Shown here: positions 23,555 to 30,171 of the stretch, one piece after another
How positions within the stretch are numbered: position 1 is the stretch's first letter
Layout of the letters: the number at the start of each line of letters is the position of its first letter
Assembly (NCBI GenBank): GCA_001570385.1
Contig: BBYL01000043.1
Coordinates: 32,932-67,220, forward strand
Direction of reading: 5' to 3'
DNA: 34,289 bases
From: Microtetraspora glauca
GTDB taxonomy: Bacteria; Actinomycetota; Actinomycetes; Streptosporangiales; Streptosporangiaceae
Notes under the pieces: generated by a model
What the model was told of the DNA's origin: nothing
The model's input: only the letters and a program-made list of their open reading frames with translations
Database searches by the model: none
Made by a program: the position numbers and the translations under genes

Positions 23555-23659
23555 TCAGGACGCGGGCCGGCGACGGGGGACGGCGGGTGGGGAGACCGTC
23601 GCGAGCCGTCGTCCCCGGACGGAGAAGGGACGGGGATGCGAGGTCGTCGGCTCGCTCAT
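23555..23659 (-). CDS. 34-codon small ORF directly behind a cobalamin riboswitch
   Basis: ATG at 23659 has one of the best Shine-Dalgarnos in the window (AAGGAGG, minus strand 23671-23665) 5 nt upstream, and begins about 40 nt after the riboswitch P1 stem. The product would be a basic, Pro/Arg/Ser-rich 34-residue peptide (MSEPTTSHPRPFSVRGRR...) with no membrane segment and no family I recognise. The chelatase gene starts about 170 nt downstream with its own, weaker ribosome binding site. It may be a leader peptide through which the riboswitch sets expression of the operon, or a small functional protein. Seen: ORF and Shine-Dalgarno. Inferred: any role. Confidence 0.45.
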   Translation of the reverse strand: MSEPTTSHPRPFSVRGRRLATVSPPAVPRRRPAS

Positions 23660-23698
23660 CGATGCCTCCTTGGGATGACGCGTCCCGCCAGATGAGGA

Positions 23699-23794
23699 CG
23701 CGGCGGCCAAGTGACCTGGCTCCCGGAACTCGCGTTCCGGATACAGTGGCGCGACCGCACCGGCATCTCACCGGACTTCCCTCGGACCACCGCG
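23699..23794 (-). ncRNA. Compact cobalamin riboswitch upstream of the chlID-cobO-cobB operon
   Basis: Read on the minus strand, P1 is formed by CGCGGTGG (23794-23787) and CCGCCGCG (23706-23699), with one G-U pair. Between them are GGGAAGTCCGGTGAGATGCC, the B12-box GCCACTGT (23750-23743) and GGGAGCCAGG. Only about 96 nt separate the P1 ends, against 147 and 178 for the other two riboswitches here, and just one short hairpin (CCGGAACGCGAGTTCCGG) fills the peripheral region. It resembles the smaller (class II-like) cobalamin riboswitches. The first ribosome binding site downstream is that of the 34-codon ORF. Confidence 0.9.
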
Positions 23795-23804
23795 AATCCT
23801 CGGG

Positions 23805-23834
23805 AACGTATCCCGCGGGGCTCGCGATCGTCAA
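23805..23834 (-). promoter_or_regulatory. Promoter for the chlID-cobO-cobB riboswitch transcript
   Basis: Minus-strand -35 TTGACG (23834-23829), an 18-bp spacer and -10 TACGTT (23810-23805) predict a start near 23798, four bases before the riboswitch P1 arm. The match between the predicted start and the aptamer edge makes this convincing. Confidence 0.65.
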
Positions 23835-23983
23835 CTTCGCGGTGACCGGGTGGCGAGCGGCCTCGACCGGACCGGCAAGGGCTTCCAGCACCCGTGACGC
23901 TTCCCTGACCGAGCACACCGGCTCGTAGGGGGCCGCTCCCGCCGGTCGGCCCGTACCTGCGAGTTATAGGCAGATACCCCGCC

Positions 23984-24013
23984 TTGTCGCTAAATGGAGA
24001 TCAGGCTTACGCT
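23984..24013 (+). promoter_or_regulatory. Promoter for the cbiMNQO riboswitch transcript
   Basis: TTGTCG (23984-23989), an 18-bp spacer and TACGCT (24008-24013) predict a start near 24020, exactly where the riboswitch P1 arm begins. It is divergent from the chlID-operon promoter about 150 bp away; between the two I see nothing else. Confidence 0.6.
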
Positions 24014-24019
24014 GAGTCC

Positions 24020-24197
24020 GCCTCGGCAAACGGGAAGTCCGGTGCGCGCCCCAGTCGGGACGCAAGTCCGGCGCGGCCCTCGCCACTGTGATCGGGAATC
24101 GTCTCACTCATCCGCGTACGCGGAAGCCACTGGGCGCCAGCCGCCTGGGAAGGCGAGCGAGATGTGCCAACCCGTCAGCCAGGAGACCGGCCAAGGC
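24020..24197 (+). ncRNA. Cobalamin riboswitch upstream of cbiMNQO
   Basis: P1 pairs GCCTCGGC (24020-24027) with GCCAAGGC (24190-24197), one mismatch. The core has GGGAAGTCCGGTGC, a second CGCAAGTCCGGCGCGG block, the B12-box GCCACTGT (24082-24089) and the 3' GTCAGCCAGGAGACC element. A long peripheral arm lies between about 24095 and 24165. It precedes cbiM by 44 nt. It implies the transporter carries cobalt rather than nickel and is repressed when cobalamin is plentiful. Confidence 0.95.
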
Positions 24198-24241
24198 ACG
24201 GAAACACCATCCACGAGGTGCTGGAAAGGTCGGGTTTCACC

Positions 24242-24919
24242 ATGCACATCGCCGAGGGATTCCTCCCTCCCTTGCACGCGGCGGCCTGGACGGTCGCCGC
24301 CGCTCCCTTCGTCGCCCACGGTGTCGTTCGCCTCAATCGTCAGATCAAGGAGAACCCCGAGGCGAAGCTGCTCTTGGGGGCGTCGGGCGCCTTCTGCTTC
24401 GTCCTGTCCGCGCTGAAGATCCCCTCGGTCACCGGCAGTTGCTCGCACCCCACGGGCACCGGCCTGGGGGCCATCCTGTTCCGGCCGCCGGTGATGACCG
24501 TGCTGGGCACGATCACCCTGCTTTTCCAGGCGTTGCTGCTGGCCCACGGCGGGATCACCACGCTCGGGGCCAACGCGTTCTCCATGGCGATCGTCGGACC
24601 GTGGGCCGGTTACGGCGCGTACACGCTGGTCCGGCGCCTGGGCGGAGGGCTGCTCGGCGCGGTCTTCGCCGGGGCCTTCGTCGCCGACCTGGTGACGTAC
24701 TGCGTGACGTCGGCCCAGCTGGCGCTCGCCTTCCCGGACCCGGCCGGCGGCTTCACCGGCGCTCTGACCAAGTTCGGCGCGATCTTCGCGGTGACCCAGA
24801 TCCCGCTCGCCGTCAGCGAGGGGCTGCTCACCGTGCTCGTCGTGCGCCTGCTCCGCTCCACCAGCGCGGCCGAGCTGATCCGGCTCCGCGTCCTGAAGGA
24901 AGGCCAGGTGGCGTCGTGA
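24242..24919 (+). CDS. cbiM: Cobalt ECF transporter substrate-binding membrane protein CbiM
   Basis: 225-residue S component of the cobalt ECF transporter. The N-terminus is MHIAEGFLPP: in CbiM/NikM the N-terminal amine and His2 form a metal site together with a later His, here His69 in PSVTGSCSHPTGTGLG. Six to seven hydrophobic segments are visible, with GANAFSMAIVGPW typical of the family. ATG 24242 is chosen because it gives the conserved Met-His N-terminus; AAAGG lies about 12 nt upstream, rather far. The stop overlaps cbiN as GTGA. Riboswitch-led operon cbiM-cbiN-cbiQ-cbiO. Confidence 0.97.
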   Translation: MHIAEGFLPPLHAAAWTVAAAPFVAHGVVRLNRQIKENPEAKLLLGASGAFCFVLSALKIPSVTGSCSHPTGTGLGAILFRPPVMTVLGTITLLFQALLLAHGGITTLGANAFSMAIVGPWAGYGAYTLVRRLGGGLLGAVFAGAFVADLVTYCVTSAQLALAFPDPAGGFTGALTKFGAIFAVTQIPLAVSEGLLTVLVVRLLRSTSAAELIRLRVLKEGQVAS

Positions 24920-25317
24920 AGCGCAACGTCCTCATCAACCTGCTCCTACTGGCCGCCGTCGCCGCGCTCGCCGTACTGCCGCTGGCGATCGGATCGGGTG
25001 AGGGGAAGGAGGAGCCGTTCACCGGCGCGGACGCGCAGGCGGAGACGGCGATCACCGAGCTCGCGCCGGACTACGAGCCGTGGTTCTCCTCGCTGTACGA
25101 GCCTCCGTCGGGGGAGATCGAGTCCGCGCTGTTCGCGTTGCAGGCGGCGATCGGCGCCGGTTTCCTCGGTTACTACTTCGGCGTCGCGCGTACCCGCAAC
25201 AAGCTGCGGCCCGCATCAGCGGGTCACACAGCGCCGGGCCGCACAGCCGCAAGTCACGTGGTGCCGGGTTCGGCGGCAGGTCGCGACGCCGCCGGGCCCG
25301 GCGCGCCTACCTCCTGA
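24916..25317 (+). CDS. cbiN: Cobalt ECF transporter auxiliary protein CbiN
   Basis: 133-residue small membrane protein with two transmembrane segments: NVLINLLLLAAVAALAVLPLAIG near the N-terminus and ALFALQAAIGAGFLGYYFGVA near residue 80. The extracytoplasmic loop has FTGADAQAETAITELAPDYEPWF, a CbiN hallmark. CbiN works with CbiM in loading cobalt. GTG 24916 overlaps the cbiM stop. Family members are about 90-110 residues; an extra tail of about 35 residues, rich in Ala, Gly, Pro and His, follows the second helix and looks low-complexity. Confidence 0.95.
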   Translation: MKRNVLINLLLLAAVAALAVLPLAIGSGEGKEEPFTGADAQAETAITELAPDYEPWFSSLYEPPSGEIESALFALQAAIGAGFLGYYFGVARTRNKLRPASAGHTAPGRTAASHVVPGSAAGRDAAGPGAPTS

Positions 25318-25326
25318 GCCGGGCAC

Positions 25327-26076
25327 GTGCTCGCCATCGACGTCGCCGCCTATCGGAGTCCGTGGCGGCGGCGCCATCCCGCGGCCAAGGCGGTACTGGC
25401 GGGAGGGCTGCTCCTGAGTGCCCTGCTGTTGCCGCCCTGGCCGGGTGCTCCCATCACGGCGGTGATCACTCTCGTGGTCGCGCTGGGCTGGGCCCGCGTA
25501 CCGCCGCGCGCGTTCCTGCGCTCGGCGCGCGCCCCGCTGGCGTTCATCGTCACCGGCTCGGTTACCTTCCTGATCAGCGTCGACACGTCCGGGCTCGCCT
25601 GGGCACCCGGCGGCGCGGTCCGGGCGGGCGAGGTGATCGGCCGTTGCGTGGCCGCCGTCTTCTGCCAGCTCCTGTTCGCCATGACGACCCCGCTGGCCGA
25701 CGTACTGCCCCGGATCGCGCGCCGGCCCGGCCTGTCCGGTCTCGCGGAGGTGGCCGGGCTGGTCTACCGCATGCTGTCCGTGGTGCTGGAGACGGTCAAC
25801 GCCATCCGACGCGCGCAGGCGGACCGGCTGGGCACCCGGTCGTGGCGGACCCAGTGGAGATCGGTCATCGGGCTGGCCGCCCAGGTCTTCGTCCTGTCCT
25901 TCGACCGGGCACGCCGTCTGGAGGCCGGACTGAGCGACCGCGGCTACACGGGAAGCCTCGCTGTCAGCGTCGAGAGCCTCCCTCTGACCGGCCGCTTTCT
26001 GGCGCTGGCCCCGCTTCCCGGACTCGTTTCTGCCGGGTTGACCCTCGCGCTGACCTCCGCGTGCACCGTCGCCTGA
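25327..26076 (+). CDS. cbiQ: Cobalt ECF transporter transmembrane protein CbiQ
   Basis: 249-residue T component that couples CbiM to the ATPase. It starts with the amphipathic AAYRSPWRRRHPAAK region, has several membrane segments (AVLAGGLLLSALLLPPW, APITAVITLVVALGW and others), and carries the two cytoplasmic coupling motifs, RRAQADRLG and LEAGLSDRGYTG, equivalent to the Ala-Arg-Gly signatures of the family. GTG 25327 begins 9 bp after cbiN with only a weak ribosome binding site, so coupling to cbiN translation is likely. 72 bp of repeats separate it from cbiO. Confidence 0.95.
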   Translation: MLAIDVAAYRSPWRRRHPAAKAVLAGGLLLSALLLPPWPGAPITAVITLVVALGWARVPPRAFLRSARAPLAFIVTGSVTFLISVDTSGLAWAPGGAVRAGEVIGRCVAAVFCQLLFAMTTPLADVLPRIARRPGLSGLAEVAGLVYRMLSVVLETVNAIRRAQADRLGTRSWRTQWRSVIGLAAQVFVLSFDRARRLEAGLSDRGYTGSLAVSVESLPLTGRFLALAPLPGLVSAGLTLALTSACTVA

Positions 26077-26084
26077 GCTCTACC

Positions 26085-26132
26085 CGAAGCATTACTCGAA
26101 GCACTGACCGAAGCACTGACCGAAGCTCTGGC
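26085..26132 (+). repeat. 12-bp tandem repeat between cbiQ and cbiO
   Basis: Four units at 26085-26096, 26097-26108, 26109-26120 and 26121-26132. The middle two are identical (CGAAGCACTGAC); the outer two differ at two to three positions. They fill most of the 72-bp gap and end just before the cbiO Shine-Dalgarno (GAAAGGGG). Confidence 0.9.
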
Positions 26133-26148
26133 TGAAAGGGGTGGCCGT

Positions 26149-26985
26149 ATGACCGTAGTGCTCGCCGCCGACCGGCTCTCGTACTCGTATCCGGGATCAC
26201 CCCCGGTCTTCTCGGAACTCAGCATGGAGGTGTCCCAGGGCACCGCGCTCGCCGTTCTCGGGCCCAACGGGGGTGGGAAGACCACGCTGCTGCGCCTCCT
26301 CTGCGGGGGCCTCCGCCCGGCGGCGGGCCGGATCATGCTGCACGGCCGGCCCCTCGGTTACGGGCGGACGGCCTTGAGCGAGTTCCGTACCCAGGTCCAG
26401 TTCGTGCACCAGGATCCGGACGACCAACTCTTCGCCGCCACCGTCAGCCAGGACGTCTCCTTCGGCCCGCTGAACCTCGGGCTGCCGCCGACCACCGTGG
26501 CGGCGCGGGTGACCGCGGCGCTGGAGGACATGGAGATCGTCCCGCTGACGGAACAGCCCACCCATCTGCTGTCCTTCGGCCAGCGCAAGCGAGTCGCCAT
26601 CGCCGGGGCGCTCGCCCTGCGCCCGCTGGTGCTCATCCTGGACGAGCCCACTGCCGGGCTCGATCCGGCGGGCGCCGAGGCGCTGCTGGCGACCCTTCGG
26701 CGGCTGAGCGCGGGCGGGACCACGATCATCGCGTCCACACACGACGTCGACTTCGCCCACCGATGGGCCGACGAGGCCGCGATCATCTCGCGAGGAAGGC
26801 TCCGTACCGGCGCGGCGGACAGCCTGCTCACCGACTCGGCTCTGCTGCGCGACGCCTCGCTCCGTCCCGCGTGGGGTCCCGCGGTGGGACGGGTGCTGCG
26901 CGCCGTCGGTGGCCTGCCCGCCGACGCGCCCGATCCGCGCACCCCCGAGGAGGTGCTCCGCCTGGAGCCGGGAACACGGCCCTGA
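26149..26985 (+). CDS. cbiO: Cobalt ECF transporter ATP-binding protein CbiO
   Basis: 278-residue ABC ATPase energising cobalt uptake. Walker A GPNGGGKTT is at residues 38-46, the Q-loop in FVHQDPDDQLFAATV, the signature LSFGQRKR at about 141-148, Walker B LVLILDEPTAGLDP at about 161-174, and the switch His in ASTHDVDFAHRW. The signature reads LSFGQ rather than LSGGQ, which is common among CbiO/EcfA-type ATPases. ATG 26149 follows GAAAGGGG by about 7 nt. Last gene of the operon; I see no clear terminator in the 170 bp after it. Confidence 0.96.
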   Translation: MTVVLAADRLSYSYPGSPPVFSELSMEVSQGTALAVLGPNGGGKTTLLRLLCGGLRPAAGRIMLHGRPLGYGRTALSEFRTQVQFVHQDPDDQLFAATVSQDVSFGPLNLGLPPTTVAARVTAALEDMEIVPLTEQPTHLLSFGQRKRVAIAGALALRPLVLILDEPTAGLDPAGAEALLATLRRLSAGGTTIIASTHDVDFAHRWADEAAIISRGRLRTGAADSLLTDSALLRDASLRPAWGPAVGRVLRAVGGLPADAPDPRTPEEVLRLEPGTRP

Positions 26986-27159
26986 CGGCAGGCACCGGGA
27001 AGCGTGCGACTGATCAGCCGTACCTGTGGCTCGTCCTGTCACTCGTGCCGTCGCTCGTGCCGTGGCCGGTCGCGCTTCCCCGCCCCCTCTGCCCCTCTCG
27101 CCGTCCCTCCACGCTGCCGTCGTGGTCTTCTTCGTGAGCGCGTGACACCGTTGACCGCC

Positions 27160-27819
27160 CTATGCCCGGCTCTGCTCCTCCGGCTGGCCGGGGGGATTGC
27201 CGCGGCTGTTGCGCAGCCAGACGAACAGTCCGACCACCGCGAGGGCGACCAGTCCGCCCCAGATCCACCCGCCGGGGCCGCGCGACGCCCCTCCCGCGCC
27301 CACCGCCGAGGCGGACGCCTGTACGGGCGCGGCGACCGAGGGCGAGGGCTCAGGCGAGGCCGCGGCACTCGATGCTGAGATGGAGGTCGTCGGGACGGCG
27401 GATACAGAACTTCCCGAGCCAGAACTTCCCGAGCCAGAGCCTCCCGTACCGGTCACGGTGAACGGGATCTCCCCCTCGATGGGATGGCCGTCCGAGGAGA
27501 CGACACGCCAGGCGATCACGTAGCCGCCCGGCGACAGCGAGGCGGTGACGTCGGCGAGAACCTTGGACCCGTCGACCCGCGCTGTGCCGATCGCGACCGC
27601 CTTCCCGGCACCGTCGCGCATGACGACGACGGGGAACCGGACCTGGGCGCTGTAGTCGAGCTCGATCTCCTTGAGGTCGTCGACCTGGGCGTTCCGGGCG
27701 GGGGAACTGCTCTTCAGGCTGTCGTGGGCGTGCGCGGCGTTAGCCGTCAGGGTGAGGAAGAACCCGCAGCCGAGCGCGGCCACGAGGCCGCCGCGGAACA
27801 ACCGTGGCAACAATGCCAT
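27160..27819 (-). CDS. CopC-domain copper-binding protein with C-terminal membrane anchor
   Basis: 219-residue exported protein. A signal peptide ends AHA, leaving a mature N-terminus HDSLKSSSPA (His32), the amine/His part of the Cu(II) site in CopC proteins. VVSSDGHPIEGEIPFTV supplies the Asp and His of the same site. A Ser/Gly/Ala/Pro-rich spacer of about 60 residues leads to one membrane helix (GGWIWGGLVALAVVGLFVWLR) and a short cytoplasmic tail. ATG 27819 has GGAG 6 nt upstream; ATG 27831 is an alternative. No CopD-like partner is present; the next gene upstream on the same strand is a Met/His-rich membrane protein. Confidence 0.88.
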   Translation of the reverse strand: MALLPRLFRGGLVAALGCGFFLTLTANAAHAHDSLKSSSPARNAQVDDLKEIELDYSAQVRFPVVVMRDGAGKAVAIGTARVDGSKVLADVTASLSPGGYVIAWRVVSSDGHPIEGEIPFTVTGTGGSGSGSSGSGSSVSAVPTTSISASSAAASPEPSPSVAAPVQASASAVGAGGASRGPGGWIWGGLVALAVVGLFVWLRNSRGNPPGQPEEQSRA

Positions 27820-27832
27820 CACTGACTCCATA

Positions 27833-27845
27833 CCGGGAATCCCGG
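27833..27845. promoter_or_regulatory. Inverted repeat upstream of the CopC-like gene
   Basis: CCGGG-AAT-CCCGG (27833-27845) lies just upstream of the gene, and TACCGGG occurs twice, at 27831-27837 and 27849-27855. It could be an operator, but I do not recognise a known copper-regulator site. Confidence 0.3.
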
Positions 27846-27970
27846 ACCATACCGGGCAAGCTGAAACGCTCCCGCCGCATCGCGGAGCGTACGATCACCA
27901 GGCGCCGGCCCTCAGCCGTTGGACATGTCCAGCCGCGCGGCGGCCATCGCCCCCTGAAACAGATCACAGC

Positions 27971-28005
27971 GGATCGCTGCGGATCGCTGCGGATCGCTGC
28001 GGATC
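27971..28005. repeat. 10-bp tandem repeat upstream of the CopC-like gene
   Basis: GGATCGCTGC is repeated exactly at 27971-27980, 27981-27990 and 27991-28000, with a partial fourth copy (GGATC) and a partial copy before. It lies in the 200-bp gap between the CopC-like gene and the membrane protein gene and has no coding frame that I trust. Confidence 0.9.
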
Positions 28006-28031
28006 TCCAGGGGGTTCGGCGGCTACGCCGT

Positions 28032-28679
28032 TCAGCGACTCATAACCGACGCGAGGCACGGCGGCGGACCGCGCCGATGGATCGCCGCCGCGACCTCCCT
28101 GCCGACGTACGGCCCGGGCTCCGACGGCGTTACCGGCCGGGCCGGAGGCGCGAAGGTGCCAGTCGATGCAGCGCGGATCCAGCGCAACACGGCCAACGGC
28201 GCCGCGCCCCACAGGCGCAACATGAGCCACACCGCGCTCTCACCGCGATACAGCCACCAGCCCGTCGAGACCGCGAGCACGAGGTGCGCCAGCGACATTC
28301 CCAGGCCGGGATGGCCGCCGTGTCCGGCATCGGACAGCGCGACCGGCATGGCCTGCATGCCCTGCGTAGGCGGCATCTCAGACGTCGTCGACATATCGGA
28401 GATCTCGGACACCGCCGACGTCACGGGCGCGGATAATGCGAACAACTCGTGCAGCAGGACCTGCGCGCCGATCGTCGCCGTCAGCACCACCTCGGGACCG
28501 CGCTCGCGACCGTTGAGCGCGTACGCCAACGCCAGGGCACCCAGGGCGCCGAGCGCCATCACATCGGGCGGAACCGGGCCGCCGCCCGCGAGGACGTGTC
28601 CGCCCGCGGAGACGCCGACGCACACCGCCGCGAAGACGGTGGCTCGTGGCAGGCGCAGGGCCGGCTCCTCGGGAGACAC
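28032..28679 (-). CDS. Uncharacterised membrane protein with Met/His-rich loop
   Basis: 215-residue polytopic protein with about five membrane segments: ATVFAAVCVGVSAGGHVLAG, DVMALGALGALALAYAL, VVLTATIGAQVLLHELFAL, LAHLVLAVSTGWWLY and VWLMLRLWGAAPLAVL. Between the third and fourth is a loop of about 45 residues rich in Met, Ser, Thr and His (MSTTSEMPPTQGMQAM, DAGHGGHPGLGM), the kind of sequence seen in copper-handling proteins. GTG 28679 is preferred, with AAGGA 8 nt upstream; ATG 28688 is too close to that site. I do not recognise a named family. It lies 212 bp upstream of the CopC-like gene in the same direction, so a joint role in copper handling is a reasonable guess. Confidence 0.7.
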   Translation of the reverse strand: MSPEEPALRLPRATVFAAVCVGVSAGGHVLAGGGPVPPDVMALGALGALALAYALNGRERGPEVVLTATIGAQVLLHELFALSAPVTSAVSEISDMSTTSEMPPTQGMQAMPVALSDAGHGGHPGLGMSLAHLVLAVSTGWWLYRGESAVWLMLRLWGAAPLAVLRWIRAASTGTFAPPARPVTPSEPGPYVGREVAAAIHRRGPPPCLASVMSR

Positions 28680-28828
28680 GACCAGCATCCTTCCAGCCGG
28701 GTACCTCGGTGAGAAGTGCGGCCCGCCTGTCAACGGTGGCGGCACCCCGAGGTGCGTGTCCGGCGGGACAGAGGGTTCCGACCTTCACGATCCTGTACGG
28801 CCGGGCATCCCCTTCTTACGTTGAATGC

Positions 28829-29044
28829 ATGTGCGATCTGAATTCTGCGGAGACCCGGCACATCGTCGGAGCCCTGGGAGCGATCGACTCCCTGGCCGAG
28901 AAGGTGAGAACACATTCGTCGTCGATCAACGAGACGGCCTACATGGACCACGAGGTCCTGGCCGACCTGCTGGCGACGCTGCGGGACAGCGCCGACGCGG
29001 CCCAGCGGTGGGTGGAGGCGAAGCCGCAACAGCACGCCATGTGA
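28829..29044 (+). CDS. Small hypothetical protein, probably leaderless
   Basis: 71-residue, mildly acidic soluble protein (MCDLNSAETRHIVGALGAID...), apparently all-helical, with regular hydrophobic spacing. I do not recognise it. No Shine-Dalgarno precedes ATG 28829, but TACGTT (28817-28822), a TANNNT -10 element, ends 6 nt before it, so a leaderless mRNA is likely. Codon use is like that of the neighbours. It is divergent from the membrane protein gene and monocistronic; 174 bp without a gene follow. Confidence 0.6.
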   Translation: MCDLNSAETRHIVGALGAIDSLAEKVRTHSSSINETAYMDHEVLADLLATLRDSADAAQRWVEAKPQQHAM

Positions 29045-29218
29045 CACGGCGCTGCCCGCCCCCTGGGACCGGCAGGGCCGGAACCGGGGCCGGGGCAACG
29101 TCACCGCTACTCCGGCTGACGAGGACGCCACCTCCGACCGGAGACGAAAGAGTCCGGGTCGAATCTCACGACCGTGACTCCCCCGGTGCGAGCCGAGATC
29201 TGCGGCCGGAGCCGGACG

Positions 29219-30082
29219 TCACACGTGCTGCTCAAGCGCATCGGGGACGACGATCAGGCCGAGGGCGGCCAGGTCCTCGATCGGCTCGGCGATGTCGCAG
29301 GTGCCGTACGAGAGGAACATCCGGCGCACCCGGTCGACGTCATCCGCGGTGAACGCGCGGATCAGGTCGGCGACGGCCGCACCGTCACGCAGGGCGAGCA
29401 GCTCCGCGACGTCCGCCTCGGAGGCACCGGACGCGCCGGGCACTCCGGACACGCCGTCCGTCGCCGCGCGGGTGGCGAGCAGGACGTTGAGGAACCCGTG
29501 ATGCTCGAATCCGGTGTCCGGCGCGGTGTGCCGCACCGCGTGGTGCAGTCCCGCGGTGCACTTGAACGGCAGCCCCCGGGCCGCGCATCCGACGATCGCC
29601 TCCGCGAGCTCGGCCTCCGAAGGGAAGGCCGACGCGACGGTGCCGCCGGTACGGAACTTGGCGAAGAACTCCGTTCCCGCCAGCACGTCGAGAACGGCGG
29701 GCCTCGACGCGCCACGCGGTACCTCGACGAACCCGGCGCTCCCCTCAGGACGACTCGCGCGAAGGGCGGCCACGGCCGCCTCGGCGTCCGCCGCGGTCTC
29801 GACGCCGGGCACCTCGAGGGCGGCCGCGTGCGGCAGCGGGCCGAGCCCGGCGATCGCCGCCGCGCCTCCGGTCACCACGACGCTGACCGCGACGTCGGCG
29901 GGCACCTCGGCGAGCCGTGTGTCCGCGCAGACGAAGGGGCCCACGAAATCGGCGTACCACGACGTGCGATGACGGCGGTGCCCCGGAATCGCCGCGCTCA
30001 TCGGCGCGTTCCCCGGCGGGAACAGCGCGGCGTCATCGAACAGCGCGGCGAACAACGCCACCGGTACGGCAGAACCTGTCAT
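29219..30082 (-). CDS. Conserved-looking protein of unknown function
   Basis: 287-residue soluble protein. It looks like an alpha/beta barrel-type protein: a central FFAKFRTGG strand, then FPSEAELAEAIVGCAARGLPFKCTAGLHHAVRH and GFEHHGFLNVLLA, with clusters of His, Lys and Arg that could form an active site. I believe similar proteins exist in other actinomycetes and cyanobacteria but know no function. ATG 30082 has GAGGAG 6 nt upstream. It follows the GH65 gene on the same strand after about 90 bp and may be co-transcribed with it. Confidence 0.75.
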   Translation of the reverse strand: MTGSAVPVALFAALFDDAALFPPGNAPMSAAIPGHRRHRTSWYADFVGPFVCADTRLAEVPADVAVSVVVTGGAAAIAGLGPLPHAAALEVPGVETAADAEAAVAALRASRPEGSAGFVEVPRGASRPAVLDVLAGTEFFAKFRTGGTVASAFPSEAELAEAIVGCAARGLPFKCTAGLHHAVRHTAPDTGFEHHGFLNVLLATRAATDGVSGVPGASGASEADVAELLALRDGAAVADLIRAFTADDVDRVRRMFLSYGTCDIAEPIEDLAALGLIVVPDALEQHV

Positions 30083-30171
30083 GAGATGCTCCTCACCACC
30101 ACGTCCAGACATAGCCGGATCCTCGCATCCGGCCTCGCAGTACCCAACCCCGGCATGGCGCCGGTCTCCGG

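Noticed and set aside
23555..23918. Minus-strand frame of about 178 codons starting at 23918
   Set aside because: Its 5' part runs straight through the promoter and cobalamin riboswitch; only the part after the riboswitch could be translated, and that is discussed separately.
24242..26985. Nickel rather than cobalt transporter
   Set aside because: The operon follows a cobalamin riboswitch and has a separate CbiN with typical sequence, inside a cobalamin locus.
26986..27159. Rho-independent terminator between cbiO and the CopC-like gene
   Set aside because: I found no strong GC hairpin followed by a T-run on either strand; only short CTCGTGCCGT repeats are present.
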